Source: Labyrinthula sp. Ha
Taxonomy: Eukaryota; Sar; Bigyra; Labyrinthulida; Labyrinthulaceae
Reading direction: 5' to 3'
DNA: 64,000 nt
Assembly: GCA_015227615.1 (NCBI GenBank)
Contig: JAALGZ010000002.1
Span: 682,001-746,000, forward strand
Below the pieces are notes generated by a model that saw only the letters and a program-made list of their open reading frames with translations, was not told where the DNA came from and ran no database searches. A program made the translations under genes and the position numbers. Positions 31,756 to 45,780 of the stretch are shown piece by piece. Within the stretch, counting starts at the first letter, position 1. Each line of letters starts with the position of its first letter.

Positions 31756-33949
31756 CTAAATGTTTAATGAGACCACAACTTTGTCACTCAAGAAGGATAA
31801 ATGATCTATTCTGGAGGGTTCATCAAAATAGGTTCTAGCACATTCTTCGCCTACGTTGCCGCTTGATAGGTCTCGTGCCCTTCTCGATGACCTTCTTGAG
31901 CTAGGGGAAACGCCAGATTTATATGGTTTTATAGGACATGTAATGTCTTTTAACTCATTGGAAGACGGTTGAAAACACCATATTGTGCTCATCTCAACAA
32001 CATTTATGAATCCATCCTCCGTTCCTATTACAGTGAACATACCATCTGGAGACACGCTCAGGGATGAGACGTTTCCAGGACATTTAATTCTACTCAATAC
32101 CTTTCCAGACACCATATCCCAAACCAGCACCCAACATGAGTCTCCAACAGAGAGAAAATATCTACCAGAAGGATCGAAAGCCAAGAGATTGACACCAGCA
32201 AGGTGCCCAAAATATGTTTGGACACAATCTTTTGATCTAATGTCCCATAACTTAATAGCTCTATCTTCGCTTCCAGAGAGTATGTAATGAGAGTTAGGAT
32301 GAAACTTTGCTGTATTTACGTGACTTTCATGACCCTGCATGAAACCAAGGCATTCATTTCTTTCGATTGAAAATAAATTTACTTCAAAACTTGTGCAAAT
32401 TGTGAAGTAGTTTCCTAAAGGACCAAAATTCACATCCCATACGGGGTACTGGTTATCTGTTTTCGTAGAACTCCACTCCACAGCTCGTAACCATGAAGTA
32501 CCAGTTTGGTCCAGTTGATGAAATCTCGTTGTAGATTGGGTAAACTTTGCCCATAAATAAATACGACCATTTGAATCCGCGGACAAAATCTTTCTTCCAC
32601 CTCTCCCTACACTAACTCCATAAACTGGAGATGAGTGTCCAACTAAGCTACTAATTTCCCTTTTTATAATTTTCCCCGTTGTTTCTGCTTTGAAAGATCT
32701 TCCTTTTAAAACCTCAAAAACTTTTACGACAGAGTTTTCCATTCCAGTACAAACTGTTCCTCTTATACTTGATTCAAATTCTACATCTGCACATAAGGTT
32801 CTCTCCTCTGTTTGCAATTTTAAGTTGCATAGACTTGGCCAAGTCTGATCAATCTCTCGCCCAGGTGAACTAATAGGTACTCTCTTACTTACTTGTTTCA
32901 CTGACCCTTGCAATTTATTCATGTCATCGAATGAAATGGTTTGCACAGTGTCTCTTCTTTGTATCAGTAAAGGATCTATCAGATTTGCACATATGGTCGC
33001 GAAATATTGTGTATCAGATTTGGGCGCCATCAAGTTCACGTAAACAGATTTTGCATCGAGGATATCCTGAGATGGATCTACAGTAGCTTGTGACGCTTCT
33101 TTTGCAGAAGTATTTTTCTTCATATGTTCTTTTGCTGCTTCTTCAGTATATAAATGAGAATAAAGCAAGTTGGTCGTTGATTTTCGCAGTCGAAACAAAG
33201 TAGAGTTCTTTTCCTCCTTATGGCGTTCAATGTCTTGAGCATATAAATTTTCCAGTTCATAAGGTATTCCCCACAATATCTCTTTACTGCTTGGTTTGTT
33301 GCTTGATATTAACTCCAACATAGCCTTTTTCTCGGCATCATCCTTTTTCCTTTTCCCAAGAGAAAATATTGCTTTTGTTTTTGTTAACTTAACGGATAGC
33401 TTTGCTAGCATAGACATTATGTCAGTTAAGGTATTTTCCAGAAGAAAATCAATCAAGATAAAAAAAGCGGGTTCCGATATTTCAACAACGGTTTCGTCTT
33501 GCTGATTAAAAACTAGAGAGTATAAAAGAGGTTTTCTAGATTTTGATTTTTTTAAAATGGAAAGCTTTTGGCGTGAACTAATCTGCTGGAGTTGTGAAAT
33601 TTCCATTTCGTGCGTGGATGAATGAAGAGAGCAGCATGACTGAAGGAAGTTCTGGGCCTCTTCAAAGTTATTCGAGTGGATTAAGTATGTAAAAATACGC
33701 AAATAAAGCTATAATTTATAAAAGCAAAAGATCTACTGACCAAAAAAGAGTTCTATATTCCTCATGAAACAAGTCGAGTGAACCAGTATAAAACGCCTCG
33801 CACATTTTATATGATTCACAAATATGAGAGAGATTTGTGTTATTATTCTTATTGAGGTTTTCAGATTTGACAGTTTGTCCATTTCTTAGTAGTGATGCAG
33901 CCTCTGGGTATCCATTTGAAAATAGATATTGACCTAGGGCTTCTATCAT
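31756..33949 (-). CDS. TAF5: TFIID subunit TAF5 (two exons)
   Basis: General transcription factor subunit, also shared with SAGA in some lineages; nuclear. Exon 1 is 33949-33737 (71 codons) and exon 2 is 33708-31756, together 721 aa. Residues 1-25 are a LisH motif (MIEALGQYLFSNGYPEAASL), followed by the NTD2 helical domain spanning the splice junction (HEEYRTLFWS|LYLRIFTYLIHSN). C-terminal WD40 repeats follow from about residue 395. The segment YPVWDVNFGPLGNYF and the following GHESHVNTAKFHPNS plus GSEDRAIKLWD are close to TAF5 of animals and yeast. The last repeats are weaker and the tail is basic and Ser-rich. It stands alone, with 4.7 and 4.8 kb of gene-poor DNA on either side. It ends with TAG. 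Confidence 0.92.
33709..33736 (-). other. 28-nt intron in TAF5
   Basis: GTAGAT donor and TTATAG acceptor, phase 0. Removal restores the TAF5 NTD2 helix; retention meets TAA after six codons. Confidence 0.9.
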
Positions 33950-36900
33950 TAGTTTTTTTCTAGATTAGCTGATTTCTTAGAATAAGTAATGCACCATTGA
34001 GTTTATTAATATTGTTTAGCAAACATGTACGGGTACAAAATGAGACCTCGCTTGGTTCTCAAAGGAGTCTTGAGTTATATTCCCGGCCGATGATAAAGAT
34101 TGAAAAAGCTTTGAAAAAGTTGGAGTAGAAGCTTAAAACTTCAGAGAATTTCACTGAAAGATGGGCTATGTGGCTCATTTTCAGAATTCCTTAGTTGCAA
34201 AAGCTTAATGGTTTATTGATTCCGGACCACTACGAAAACAAGAATAGACTTGAAAGCAACCAATGGTATTGGCAGCTGATTGATATATCAAAGTATGCAG
34301 TTCATAAATAAAGTTGTTAGAAGTGTGTTGGGATACATGTAGAATGTATCATTTGACCCTTTCAGCAACCTTCCCAAAATCATTTGAAAAATACTTTGGA
34401 ACAAATGAAAATCTTTGCGAAACGCTTAAAAATAGTTGGATACATGCTTTTGAATCCTTAGAGATTATCATAGCTAATTTTTGAGAGTGTTAAAACCCTT
34501 TCTGAAGAATTTTCTAAGCTTCCAAACTTTTATTCCAGTGAGAATGAGAATTCTCAATTGTTCAATTAGAAAGTTTGCAGTCTGTACCGCTAGTTTTGCC
34601 TTCATATAAAAAACTTGAAGTGTAAGTTTTAACACCAAATCAGAAAACTACTTCCAAAAATATTATGTGAGCTTATATTCTTACAAAACTACTTATCAAC
34701 TAGAGTTTGAATCGGTGAACTAGTAAATGAAATAGGTATTGAGGAATTATTTAATAGCTAAGAAGAGGAAACCTGATGACTTGGATGATAGTAGTCTAAG
34801 ATATAAGAATACAGGAGGTGATTAAAAATGACATAGGCGTCAGAAAATAACCGAGCAGTTCTGAATACGATCTCCAAACTATAACCAGTTCTATGGAACA
34901 AGAATAACACTGATTGGATCATTTCATAACTTGAAAGGGATCACAACTTGTTTTTATTGGTTGTTAAAAAGAAGAACGAATACCACTGTTTTATCTGATT
35001 CCTACGAAAATAAAATAAGAAGTTAAATTATTTTTTCTTAATTGATGAGGCTGCTATTGGAGTATCATTTCTTAGGAGCTCTACATATTTAAATTATAGT
35101 ACAAATCGCTCTTTTGTTAATATTGCAGTTTAACACAAAGCAATAGTCGATGAATCAGGTAATATTAAATGTCACCACCATATATTGCTAGCTTAATGGC
35201 AGTTACTACATTTCCTTATGTTAATTTTTATTCCTACGACATTGATGTCTTGGAGATAGTTTCTGCTGAAACTTTTTCAAGAAAGCTAGATCAAAAGGAA
35301 GAACAGCTGGTTTAAGTTTGTTTACTACCATCCCAAGATTTAAAAAAAATCTAGATTTATTAGTATACCCGCTGAAGCCTATGTGTGTATATCTTGATGT
35401 GACTGAAATCGGTTCTTTTCAGCATTTGTGAATGCGGTGCAATATGTTATGTGGAAAAGGAAGCTACAAAGAATTCCTGGTTTCTTCATGTACAGACAAA
35501 AAAGAATTTTACTCAAAAATAAGTATGAAAATCACCTGAAAATAGCTAACCTCGGTCCAGGAAACTCACCAAGTTAATATAATAGGACAAGTAAATTGCA
35601 GTAGACAGATTTCTACAATGTAGACAAGAATGAAAAACTAAGAGTAGAAGTAGACATTAAATTCAAACTCACATGTCAATGAAAATATTGTGTCCACCTC
35701 AACTGATTTTGGTTTTTTATTGGCCTCGAAAATAGGCAACTACTGCCGCTCTATCCACTCTATCTTCTACCAAAAAAAAACAAAACTATCATACTATCTC
35801 ATTAATCACCTGTATCATTGCTGTGGCTCTTGCTAACACCTAACCTTCAATTTCTTCAAAAATTATTCCTTTCTAGCCTTTCAGTGTTTTGGTAGGATTT
35901 ATTGATTATCTTTGGTTTTCTTCCTTGTTGAAGTAATTGAAGCTCATTGTACTAATGCAAGAACAGTTTTCAATAATTTCCCTTCATGAGAAGACATTTC
36001 TATTAAGCATGGAACGCTTTCCGGTCAAATCTTTGCGAGTTTGAGCCGGTTTCTATTATAAAGGATTATTTGCATCTGCTTACATGCACCGAGCTTACTA
36101 ATTTTTTTGTCTTTGAATTTTTGTTTTCTCATCAAAGCAGCATAAAGATCACCAGATGTAGATAGACCAAAGATACCTCAAGGATTCCACCACACCGGGA
36201 ACATTGGCTGTGCTCGATAAAAGTATGATCATTTTCTTTCTTTTTGCGTGAACCAAGCATATCCTACCCGAGAATTTATTGTGCTAAAGATTAGAATATG
36301 TAAGTTAAGGCTTTCTCACTTCCTTTCATATTATACCTAAACCTCCAAACCTTTTGCAGAGAAGATTCCAGCACCTTGCAAAAAGAACCAGGGAAATACA
36401 TCAGGGTGTATCCGTAGCTTAATACAAAATCTCAGACTAAAGAAAATTCAAGTAGCAAATCATGTGGTGCTGTAAGATGGGGATTTCTTAACTGGGAAGA
36501 AAAACATTGTGCGCTTTCGGAACTCTTAGGAATATGTACCGGTCAAACTATTTCGGGGAAATGAAGAAAAACATATGTTGCTGCTGAAGCCCTATTAGTT
36601 TAATCTTTTGATAGTCTACGTGAGATTGAAACGAAACCTCAAAGCATATGCACTATACTATGGTATTAGCTCTGGAGTTAAACAAGATGCGGTATAGTCT
36701 ATGTGAGGAAGTTATATTCACCAAGAAACTAAGCTGTATCTTTGTATCATCTACTTGGAAGATTCAAATAACGTAGCTCTATTTGGGCACCCCTTCTCTA
36801 AATTTTATAGGTACGGAACCTTAATATGCTGCACAGGGCATGTCCATAAATCTCATTTGTTCTTTCGTAACATATCATGTTGAAGAAAATCATGGTTTTG

Positions 36901-38740
36901 GTTGTTTAGTTAGAGAAGCCCAAAAAAGTTCATATTATTAAATATCAACACAAAAAGATGTTATGAAACTCACTGAATGAACGCTTTACTTTCCAAAGTT
37001 CCAGCATTGGTAACAATATAGTTCTGCATTATCGTAAGTGCTTGATTATTGAATTATAACTGAAAGACAAATAAATTCTTCTCAAACTTAAACTCATCTC
37101 CCTCATAGACCAGTTGGTCCATGTTGAACAACCTTCATCCCATTGATAATCTTCAAAGACAAGATAAACAACCATATCAACGTAAATCTGTGTGAAGGTG
37201 TCCATGTACTAAGACACAAAGTACGATTTACTCAAGAATTATGAGATAATTGGACTCTGTTCCATCTATGTTTGGTTTAGAAACTAAAATGAGAATTAGA
37301 AAACTAGTTCAACCATTGAACTGCTATGAGTAGTAGGAGACATTAGCCAGTTGCTTTGGCCAGAATAGAAATGGTGGGGTTAACAGCAGGAACAGAAACA
37401 AAAGGGGTTCTATTTTCAAAAAAAGGAAGGCTTAAAAGACTACTTACATCGAGTCTTTTTCTTGACACCGCCTTAGAGGGTACTCGGGCAGTGCTGTATT
37501 GAAAAACCTAGGGTGCTATAACCATTACTGTCTGATATTGAGGGGTAAGTTAGATTTGTTGCTCTTTTGAAGTTGAGTAGTTTGCTTGGAAGATTTTTCC
37601 ATAGGAAATGCAAGAGCATCTCGGGTACTTATATGAAGTTTAATAAAAATATAATAAAATGAACTTAAAGAATTAACCTATTCTTAAGCTCCTCATAAGA
37701 AATTTCATTAGAAACTAATATTAAGGAGTTAGCTTTCTAGCATTAGAATTACAAAAAAGTTAACAAGAGCTTTCAAGAGAGCACCAATCAATACTAATGA
37801 GCAGAAGTACTACCAAGAACATATTATATTGGTAATATGCAAAGAATGTTACAACCACTAATAAGTTGTATACTTAGGAACGTGTTCAATTGCTATATCC
37901 ACTAGATAAAGTTCTTTTTGCAAGCTAAGAGCTTATATAGTCAAAGGGGTTACGTTTTGATTCAAAAAAACATTAAGTAATATATACCAAAAAAACCAAC
38001 AAAACAAATTTTAAATCTAAGAACTTAGATTTTAAATTATCTCATTACGTTTGGTGCAGAAGTTTCCACCGGAAACGGTACTTGCGAAGCAAGTCAAATC
38101 TTCATTAAAATCACATTGACTTAAGTCAGCTCTACGTCAGTTAGTAAAGCTACTTTGTTAAGATATATGCAATGTTCAGACTTGGTATTCCCATGAAGAT
38201 GCTATGGCACTATTGGAGAGTTGTTGGTTTCGAATGTATTAGCCGCCACTACTTAGGAATCATACCTTGATTGTTCAACCCCAAAGTGAACTCTCATTCG
38301 TACAGACTTAGTGTACCTCCAGTCTTACAATAAACATAACTACTAAGCCAGATCAAAAGGAGCATCTAGTTTCCGCAAAGTGGCCACAGACAGTACATTA
38401 TCTATGTTACTTTCGTTAGAGAGATCAACGTTGACACAAAATGTACTTCAAAAGAAAATTGCAAAAAGGCTAAGGAGTGTGTCGTATGGCTTATGGAACA
38501 CCTTAGCTTGCTGAGAAGAGATGAAAATGAACACATTGGACGTACCTTGCGCTAATATTTATGAGTGATCTGACCAGCAAGACCTAAGTTTAGCAAGCTC
38601 TTGAGATCCCATTTCATATTATCTTTAGGCCACCTCTGAAATGGCACGTTGTTTCCACTTCCTGAAATTATAAGAAGCATATTATGCGGACAAAATTCAA
38701 GGACCATGCAGCAGACAGTATTTTGTCTACGATACTCATT
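33950..38740. other. 4.8-kb gene-poor stretch
   Basis: No frame of 60 codons or more. Around 35680-36200 the plus strand is C/T-rich, possibly antisense coding decay, but no protein could be read. A cluster of hairpins at 38007-38094 is listed separately. Confidence 0.5.
38007..38094. repeat. Three consecutive hairpins (possible ncRNA or binding site)
   Basis: In 88 bp there are three inverted repeats: 38007-38021 with 38024-38038 (15-bp arms, one mismatch, 2-nt loop), GTTTCC/GGAAAC at 38062-38076 (perfect, 3-nt loop) and ACTTGC/GCAAGT at 38080-38094 (perfect, 3-nt loop). No ORF covers them and the nearest gene ends about 650 bp away. Such a run of tight stems is unlikely in random AT-rich DNA. 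Function unknown. Confidence 0.4.
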
Positions 38741-39907
38741 CTATTCCTGTCTGTGCCTAAAGTCAGTTGCCTCTTTCTCCGTTAATTCAACTTTAGAAAC
38801 ACCTTTTCCCTCAAGCTCTCCTCTTTCTTTCATTTGATTGTATTCTTCTTCTGATACAAGTTTCTTACCCGAGGATCTATTTCGTAGCCCAGAAAAATTC
38901 TTTCTTAAACTTTCTTTCAACCCTAAGTCCACACCAAATTTCTTCTTTTGCTTTGTAGGAGAGTAATTCTCAAACAAATCAGAACCATCAGAGCTTTCAG
39001 AGTTACTTCCATCTTCACTTCTGCCATCTATTAACCTTCTTTTCTCCCCTAATAAATCTGCACGTTTTTTTACAGTTGATCCAACTTTATAAAATACAAA
39101 ACTGAAAACCAAAATAAACAGAATAATCTGCAAAATCTCTCCAAGCAAAGAGTTATTAGAAATATCCACAGAAAAAACAAGTTCACAGGGAGCACATTTT
39201 CCTCTACATCGAAACTCTTCTACCTTAACATCAAATCCACTTTTCTCATGTGAAAAGGCTTCAGCTGAAACTATTTCTGAATTATTCCATAGCAACTCAA
39301 AACTTTTAATATATGATTCATAAGTTGAATTTATTTTTGGGGCTACTGGAGGATAAGTGAAGTTGCAAACTAAATCAGATTGACAAAAAGCGGATTTGGG
39401 AAGCAATGGATCATCGCTTCTTATGTCAAGTGAAGCGCAGTTTAAACAACTCAAAGAGCCAACTGCATAATGTAAGAAATCAGAGTCCGAGGAGAAATAA
39501 TCAAAACCAGAAAATAGTAGAGGACCGTCTTTTGATACACAGGAAGTTTGTTGTTTCTCTTTTTGTTTCATTTGCGTAGGGATTTCTTTTTCTACCATAG
39601 GCAGAACCTTCTCAGAAACTGAGGAATTATCATCCAATATAACTTGATCTTCAGCGACTGGATTGAAAACATGTTGTTTGAGATAATAAGCTGTAGCAAC
39701 AGAAAGTGAAAGAAAGATTAAAGCAACAGGGTTTATTCGTGTTTTTTTCCTCTTCTTTTTTCTACTTTTTTTTATTGAGCTTCGTCTATTTGATTTAGTG
39801 AGGTGTTTTGAGCTTGTTTTCAAGCGTGGAGTTGAATGACTGCGGCGCGATGATGTTGTCCGACTTCTTGAAAGATATCGTTTCTTTCTTCCAGTTGACT
39901 CTCTCAT
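38741..39907 (-). CDS. Two-TM membrane glycoprotein, unknown family
   Basis: 388 aa. Residues 1-58 are extremely basic and Ser-rich (an Arg/Lys nuclear-localisation-like region), then TM1 (about 60-76). A luminal loop (77-255) has eight cysteines (123, 154, 157, 175, 181, 234, 238, 241, including CRGKCAPC) and several N-glycosylation sites. TM2 (about 256-276) and a charged cytosolic tail follow. Both ends would face the same side. A basic N-terminus before the first TM with a disulfide-rich lumen resembles inner-nuclear-membrane or ER proteins, but this is only an analogy. I recognise no family. GTAACGGTAA lies about 100 bp upstream (40008-40017). Confidence 0.65.
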   Translation of the reverse strand: MRESTGRKKRYLSRSRTTSSRRSHSTPRLKTSSKHLTKSNRRSSIKKSRKKKRKKTRINPVALIFLSLSVATAYYLKQHVFNPVAEDQVILDDNSSVSEKVLPMVEKEIPTQMKQKEKQQTSCVSKDGPLLFSGFDYFSSDSDFLHYAVGSLSCLNCASLDIRSDDPLLPKSAFCQSDLVCNFTYPPVAPKINSTYESYIKSFELLWNNSEIVSAEAFSHEKSGFDVKVEEFRCRGKCAPCELVFSVDISNNSLLGEILQIILFILVFSFVFYKVGSTVKKRADLLGEKRRLIDGRSEDGSNSESSDGSDLFENYSPTKQKKKFGVDLGLKESLRKNFSGLRNRSSGKKLVSEEEYNQMKERGELEGKGVSKVELTEKEATDFRHRQE

Positions 39908-42900
39908 TTAACAAACCATTACAGTTGGAGCTTAAATTTGAGAAGGTTTCATTTTGTTCATGTGAACGCAAATTCTATATTTCCTTATGGAAATAATCTA
40001 ACACAACGTAACGGTAAATATTATTTACATCAGTAATTTGGTATAGATTTCAGAATTAATATATAACGGAAGATTACCACTTTATTGTTAAAGAGTTCAA
40101 GTTAAATCCAGTCATAATTTAAAAGATATTTTGTTCCTAATTCCAAATACAAGCTTTGGTAGATTAATAATATAGGTAGTGATATATATATATATATATA
40201 TTGGTTCGGAAGGCTCATTCTATTCTGGAGGATAAAGTTTATATAGAATAAGATTATTTTTTTTGCTCCTTTCTTACCTTGAGGTAGGTTATTTTTAAGT
40301 TTCAAAAAGTATTCATTACGTATATTTTTTCACCGTTCACATGGAGAAACAGCTCACAAAATATATATCAAGTTCGCGTCAAGTATGAAGAGAAACATGC
40401 CGCAACTAAGCTTATTTTGAGAAAAACAGATGACCTTCTCCACGACAAAAATTAATCTGCTTCTTATTTTTTTTCCGATCTAGATCTATGTATTAGGTGT
40501 TAAATGTTGAGTTACCAATGGAACATAAATGTACCTAGGTTTTCCTTCTATACTTGCATAACTTTATGTTACATTGCAATTTTTTCAAGCAGCGGACACA
40601 GTTTCAATCACTGCAGGTATCATAAAGTACGAGCAACTGTTATTAGTCAATCATATAAATAAATGAAAGCTTAAATAGCACTTATTCAAAGGTAGGTCCA
40701 ATTAATTAGCTTATAATATATGGAATCATAGGGACATATTTAATGGGATAAAGACCCAAGGGTATGAAGACAAAATAGAGACATGCATGAAGTCAAAAAA
40801 GTAATCTACTACAAAAACTGAAACTCATTCCATAGTTCTGAACAAAGTCATTTTCTCAAGCATATCGCCAAAGTTTGTTTTCTATCTACTAGTTGTGGGC
40901 TCATTCTACTTTTCAAATTCCAATTGAAAAGACCCTTCCGGGAATTAATTTGTAAATGGAATGCTGCTCCAAATATTTTACGACCTAAACGTTAGAAACT
41001 ATACTTCTAAGTTTTCAGTAAAAGTTTTTTGGGAGAGACTAAAAATTGGTGCATAAACTGTTATGCAGGGCTGAAAGATTCTACACAAGGTCTGACCAAC
41101 TTATAACATAAAAGAATAGCTCATTCAGATATAAATGCTCTTAATTATAACTGGTTCTAAAATTAGATAGGAAAAGAGAGTCGATTTTCTCAATTGTGTA
41201 GCTACAATTAAAAGAATGAAGGTGTAACTCGTGTGTTCTAATCATTCATATAGCAACAAAAAAATACTTAATTATATAATAGTCAATTCCCCATCGAAAG
41301 AAAGGAAAATACATTCTATACAGAGATTATACTGAGTAGTTCAAACAGAATTAACATGCCAACCATGCGATTCAACAATTAACGATAGGCAGTGTAAAGC
41401 TCTCCATCAATAGCAAACCTAGAACTAAATCGACCTAGAAAAATAGCTGTGCCGCTGCATTCTTAAGTCTGTATTTAGTCCAATGGTTCAAATGAGACCT
41501 TTCTATAAAAACTCAATATCCATTGAGATACACTAAATAAAAAAACAATTTTTCATTATTTTAGCATCAAAAAAGAAGAACCAAGACTCCAGTTTGTAAA
41601 AAAAGGAGCACTTACCCCAAACAACGCACAACATGTAGTTTAAACACGTTACTAGATATTGAAGAAATCAAGAGTAACAAACTACGAAACATACCTTTCT
41701 GAAAAGATAAGTTTCACAGATCTGGGCTTATGGCAGATGATGTTTTCATCTTTTCGACCCCAGGCAGAAAGTTATTATTGGCTTAGATATTATCAAGAGT
41801 AAGTTTACCAAGTTAAAATATCAAAATTTGAGAACAGAAAATTTATATACTTAAAATATACTAATATGATTTAGTTGTACCATATAGCATTAAAAAGACT
41901 AAGTCATATGCAGTTTAACATATCAATAATATTTCAGCATATATATATATTACGGGTAATCAACAAACTAAAGAGCTTGTAGTAATTTCACAACATGGTT
42001 AAAACCTTGAAAATATTGAGAAGTGTTAGAGTAACATATTTTTATATAATAGCTAGAGATCTAGAAATAAGACAAATTTTGAAGGACCCGAGTTAATCTA
42101 AGACAGTTGTAGTTCTAAAAAGGGAAAAACTTCTCCATGGAAATAATAATTTATTCACAACTTATCCCAATATGATTATGTCGCTTGTTTTCTCGATTGT
42201 TTGTCTAAGTAGCCAGAAATTAAAAAACAGAAGCATTAAAAAACATTAAAGTAGAAACAATGAAAATAATAATACCAAAGCCAATCGAAAACAATATTTA
42301 AAAGCTTTTGGTGACATTTCTATGAAGCTTTTAACACGAAAAAAATTGCAACCAAGCCCCCCCCCTTTTTTTAAGCGACTATCTTATCATCATTTATTGA
42401 ATAAAAGCATATTGTCAACTGCTATATAGTGTACCTATCTGCTTGTTACTTAATTAACAATATAAACTAGCTTTTTCTAGTACTTTTTTATCAGCTTTGC
42501 TTATTTTTGAGCCTAACACACATCACTGTAACTTAAAATTTGTACTTTTAATACCTAGGTACATCTATTATTTGGTTGATGCTAATGTAAGTTCTCTTCT
42601 CTTCAGGTAATTATTTCACAATTTTTTTCTATAAAATATATATATCCATATTATTTCTTCATTCATATTGTAGCCTACTCTACTTAGGAATTTCAATTGC
42701 TTCCGAAATTAGCAAAGTGTTTTCCTTTGAGTACATATGTGATTTTAACATACCTAAAGCATCTCCGTTTACATTACATGTACTATAGCAAAGATTGTAT
42801 AAAAGAATGTCTTTGAACACTTAAATTATATATACTCCGTATTCCCCATTAATTGCTATTTACATCTTTGAAATTATCTTCCAACTATTTAGCAGAAATC

Positions 42901-45780
42901 AATTCCACATTTGGTCTAGTGCGGTGCTGCACATGCCCCTAGGAGATATCTTAGTGAAAATGGTAATACTATATTGCGGTGTATATCTAATTAATTCTAC
43001 CTTTAATATACTCACAAACTGTTAAACTATTCATAAGAATTTCAGCATCTATATAGTATATTTCTTGACTGATGAAATATTAGACATCCTGATAACTAAA
43101 GGCCAAGAGTGATTTAGAATATGCGAAGTAAATTAAGTCTCTTGAGAAAATTTATCTCTTGAGTAATAAAACTATCGATAAAAGATATTAACTTAGTGTT
43201 ACTGATTTCATGCTAACAATGCAAGGAAAATATAACCTAGTTAATTGCAGAGACGCATCAAAATCTAAAGTCAGACTGCATGTGGAGATGCAATCGGAAT
43301 AAGGATGACTCCGTCACTTCGTAAATTTTTTAACTAAACCACATTGAAGAACTGTTGAGGTTATTCTCTCCTTTAATACAATTCGAGAAGATATTATAAG
43401 AATATTCAAAATAGTTAAGCTTATGGTTGTTTCCTGCTGTATAATATGACTCTTCTTCTTGAAACTGTTGGAATAAATCTCAGATCTGATACATAAGGTC
43501 GTTTCCTTTTAAATGGGTTACATTCTTCCCTGGCTCTTATTACAACATCAAATATAGAAGTTGAGCAAAACATTATATTTTAACAGTATTTCCCTCCCAT
43601 AGACTTTATGGGACTTGTTTGCAATTACCCTCGCAATTCACATTAAAAGTAAGAGTCATAAATAACTTGAAATCATTGTCGATAACGTTCCGAAAGAATC
43701 ATTGTAACCCACACTTACACACAGTGAATATAAACAATGAAAATTTGGTTAAAGGTTTGCATATGCTTTAACAAGTCTTGTCTTTACCCTAGTATTTGGT
43801 AACAAGATTTGAGAACAATAATATCCCTGAAACAAGGTAACAAGGTTGTTAAAAGGTTTACCAGTGTACCAGAATAAGTCTAGCTTAAATTCATTTATTT
43901 TTATTTCTCTGATGGTATAAGAGAAAGTAATAACTAATATAGAAGAGACTGGTTACGTTAATTTTATCGTGTACATCAATTATAATAATAGACAAAGAAT
44001 ATGCAACTTACGAGCTGCGATTAGTTTCATTATCTAAATTAATGTCTATTAATGGTTAAGTTTTTTTGAAAGGGTTAACTTGATGCTATCATGAGGTGGT
44101 GAACAATTTTGAGGTACCCGGTTGCATATTTTACCAAACCATAGCGGTACAACTGTGTATTCCACTTTAGTAGTCCAGAAGGAGCATCTGGGTTGAATAC
44201 TAAAATTTTGTTTGCACTCATGGGGTTTTCTAAGAAATACCCATTAACCCAAACAATTTCTCACTTTAACAGCTGTTTCGAAATGTAGAGAAAACCTTAA
44301 GAGTACGTCCTTTCTTGTATACTCATTCTTTACCTAAATGTCACATTTTCTCGTAATCATATTTAAGGAAGTAAGTCTAGTTGGAGAAAAAAATCAGAAC
44401 TAGAGGATGTGTCATTGCTTTATCGAAGATTAGATTGTCTCTTTTGTTGAGGACATTAAGTTTTAATTTTTTAGCTGATCAGGAATTGAGCCATGCAGTC
44501 TTAATCTAAACGAAATAGACATTAAACTTACCAGTATAAAATGTCCCGAGATTACAAGAGCTTTGAAGCCAAGATTCTTTAATAATATGATCAGAGGAAG
44601 AAATTGATATTATGATTTGTAGCTATAATAAACATATGAAGGAATCTTGACGCACTGAATTTTTTTTTAATAAGTTAGGAATAGTATTTGTGAGCTCAAT
44701 TGTACATAAAAAAATTTCAATTATTGAATCACCAAGATTTCATGTTTTACATTAATGTCTGGGAGCTGCTGTCAAGATTTTATTCCTGCTATGCTGCGAC
44801 AACTTCCATATCCAACTAGTGTGATGTAGTGGTTATGATCATTTGAAGCTATTGTCACTCATGTTAATAACTTTCTTACAGCCAAGGTATGGGTTTTATT
44901 TCCTTGAACGAGAAATCTTATAGCACTATGTTTGGGGCGAGGTGGAATATGGATGTTTGCTGTGACTTATGAAAACTCTTGCTAGTGTTATCGCTGGCGA
45001 TCGGACGAGGATTCCGTGTTTTCCCAGCTCTTGATGTTCTTCAGAAGCGCCTTTTGCCCTAACCAAATTAATTGAGGAACTCTTTTTTTTCTTGTTACCA
45101 AATCATTTCTTGCGCATCGAGCGCTTAATTAACCAAAGCGCAAAAAGTTCTTATTTTAATTAGCATCCTTTAATTCTGTGTATGATGTTATTTCAGACTT
45201 CATTAAAATATCTAGAAAGGACAATAGATAGGATAAATTAATACTTTCTTTTTCTGCCTTAATCACTATGTTCAATACCATGGCCTGACCACAGATGCGT
45301 ATGATGGGTTAATCAAAAATAATTTGTATCTTTAGTGCAAAAGTTGTCAAGGATTTGATATCTTCATTTTCTATTGTCGCCTCAGTTAATTTTTATGTGA
45401 AAGGTTCTTAACTGTTTCAATGCTTGGAAGTAGAGTAACCAAACCGTTGAGCTGAAATTGGTATATTAAGTGAGCTGGAATAAGTCACTATGAAATATGT
45501 AGTAGTTAAGATGATATAAAAAGAATTTAACTACTTTGAGCTTATAATTATTTCCTTTGTTTTTGATCCAGCGCTATCATACTCGAATTAATAAATTTTA
45601 TCTATTTCAAACAGAGCTTACACATTGAGCAAAACATTAAATCGAAAGCTTAGGTGAAAATGGTAGGAAAACCCTTTGACCTCATAGCAAACTAGCGAAG
45701 AGAAGGCTATAATCTATAAATAATGCAAAGCCATAAGTTTGCCGTTCTCATTATGGCTCTTGAAGTAGATTTATTCTCCA
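39908..45780. other. 5.9-kb gene-poor stretch
   Basis: AT-rich, with simple (AT)n tracts at 40182-40201 and about 41939-41951, and a C9T8-type homopolymer pair near 42357-42373. No supported gene or tRNA. The 67-codon frame at 40102-40305 runs through the AT tract and is not credible. Confidence 0.5.
40182..40201. repeat. (AT)n microsatellite
   Basis: About ten AT units in an intergenic stretch. Confidence 0.9.

Noticed and set aside
42340-42380. C/T homopolymer tract as a functional element
   Set aside because: Simple homopolymers without conserved context; could be replication slippage.
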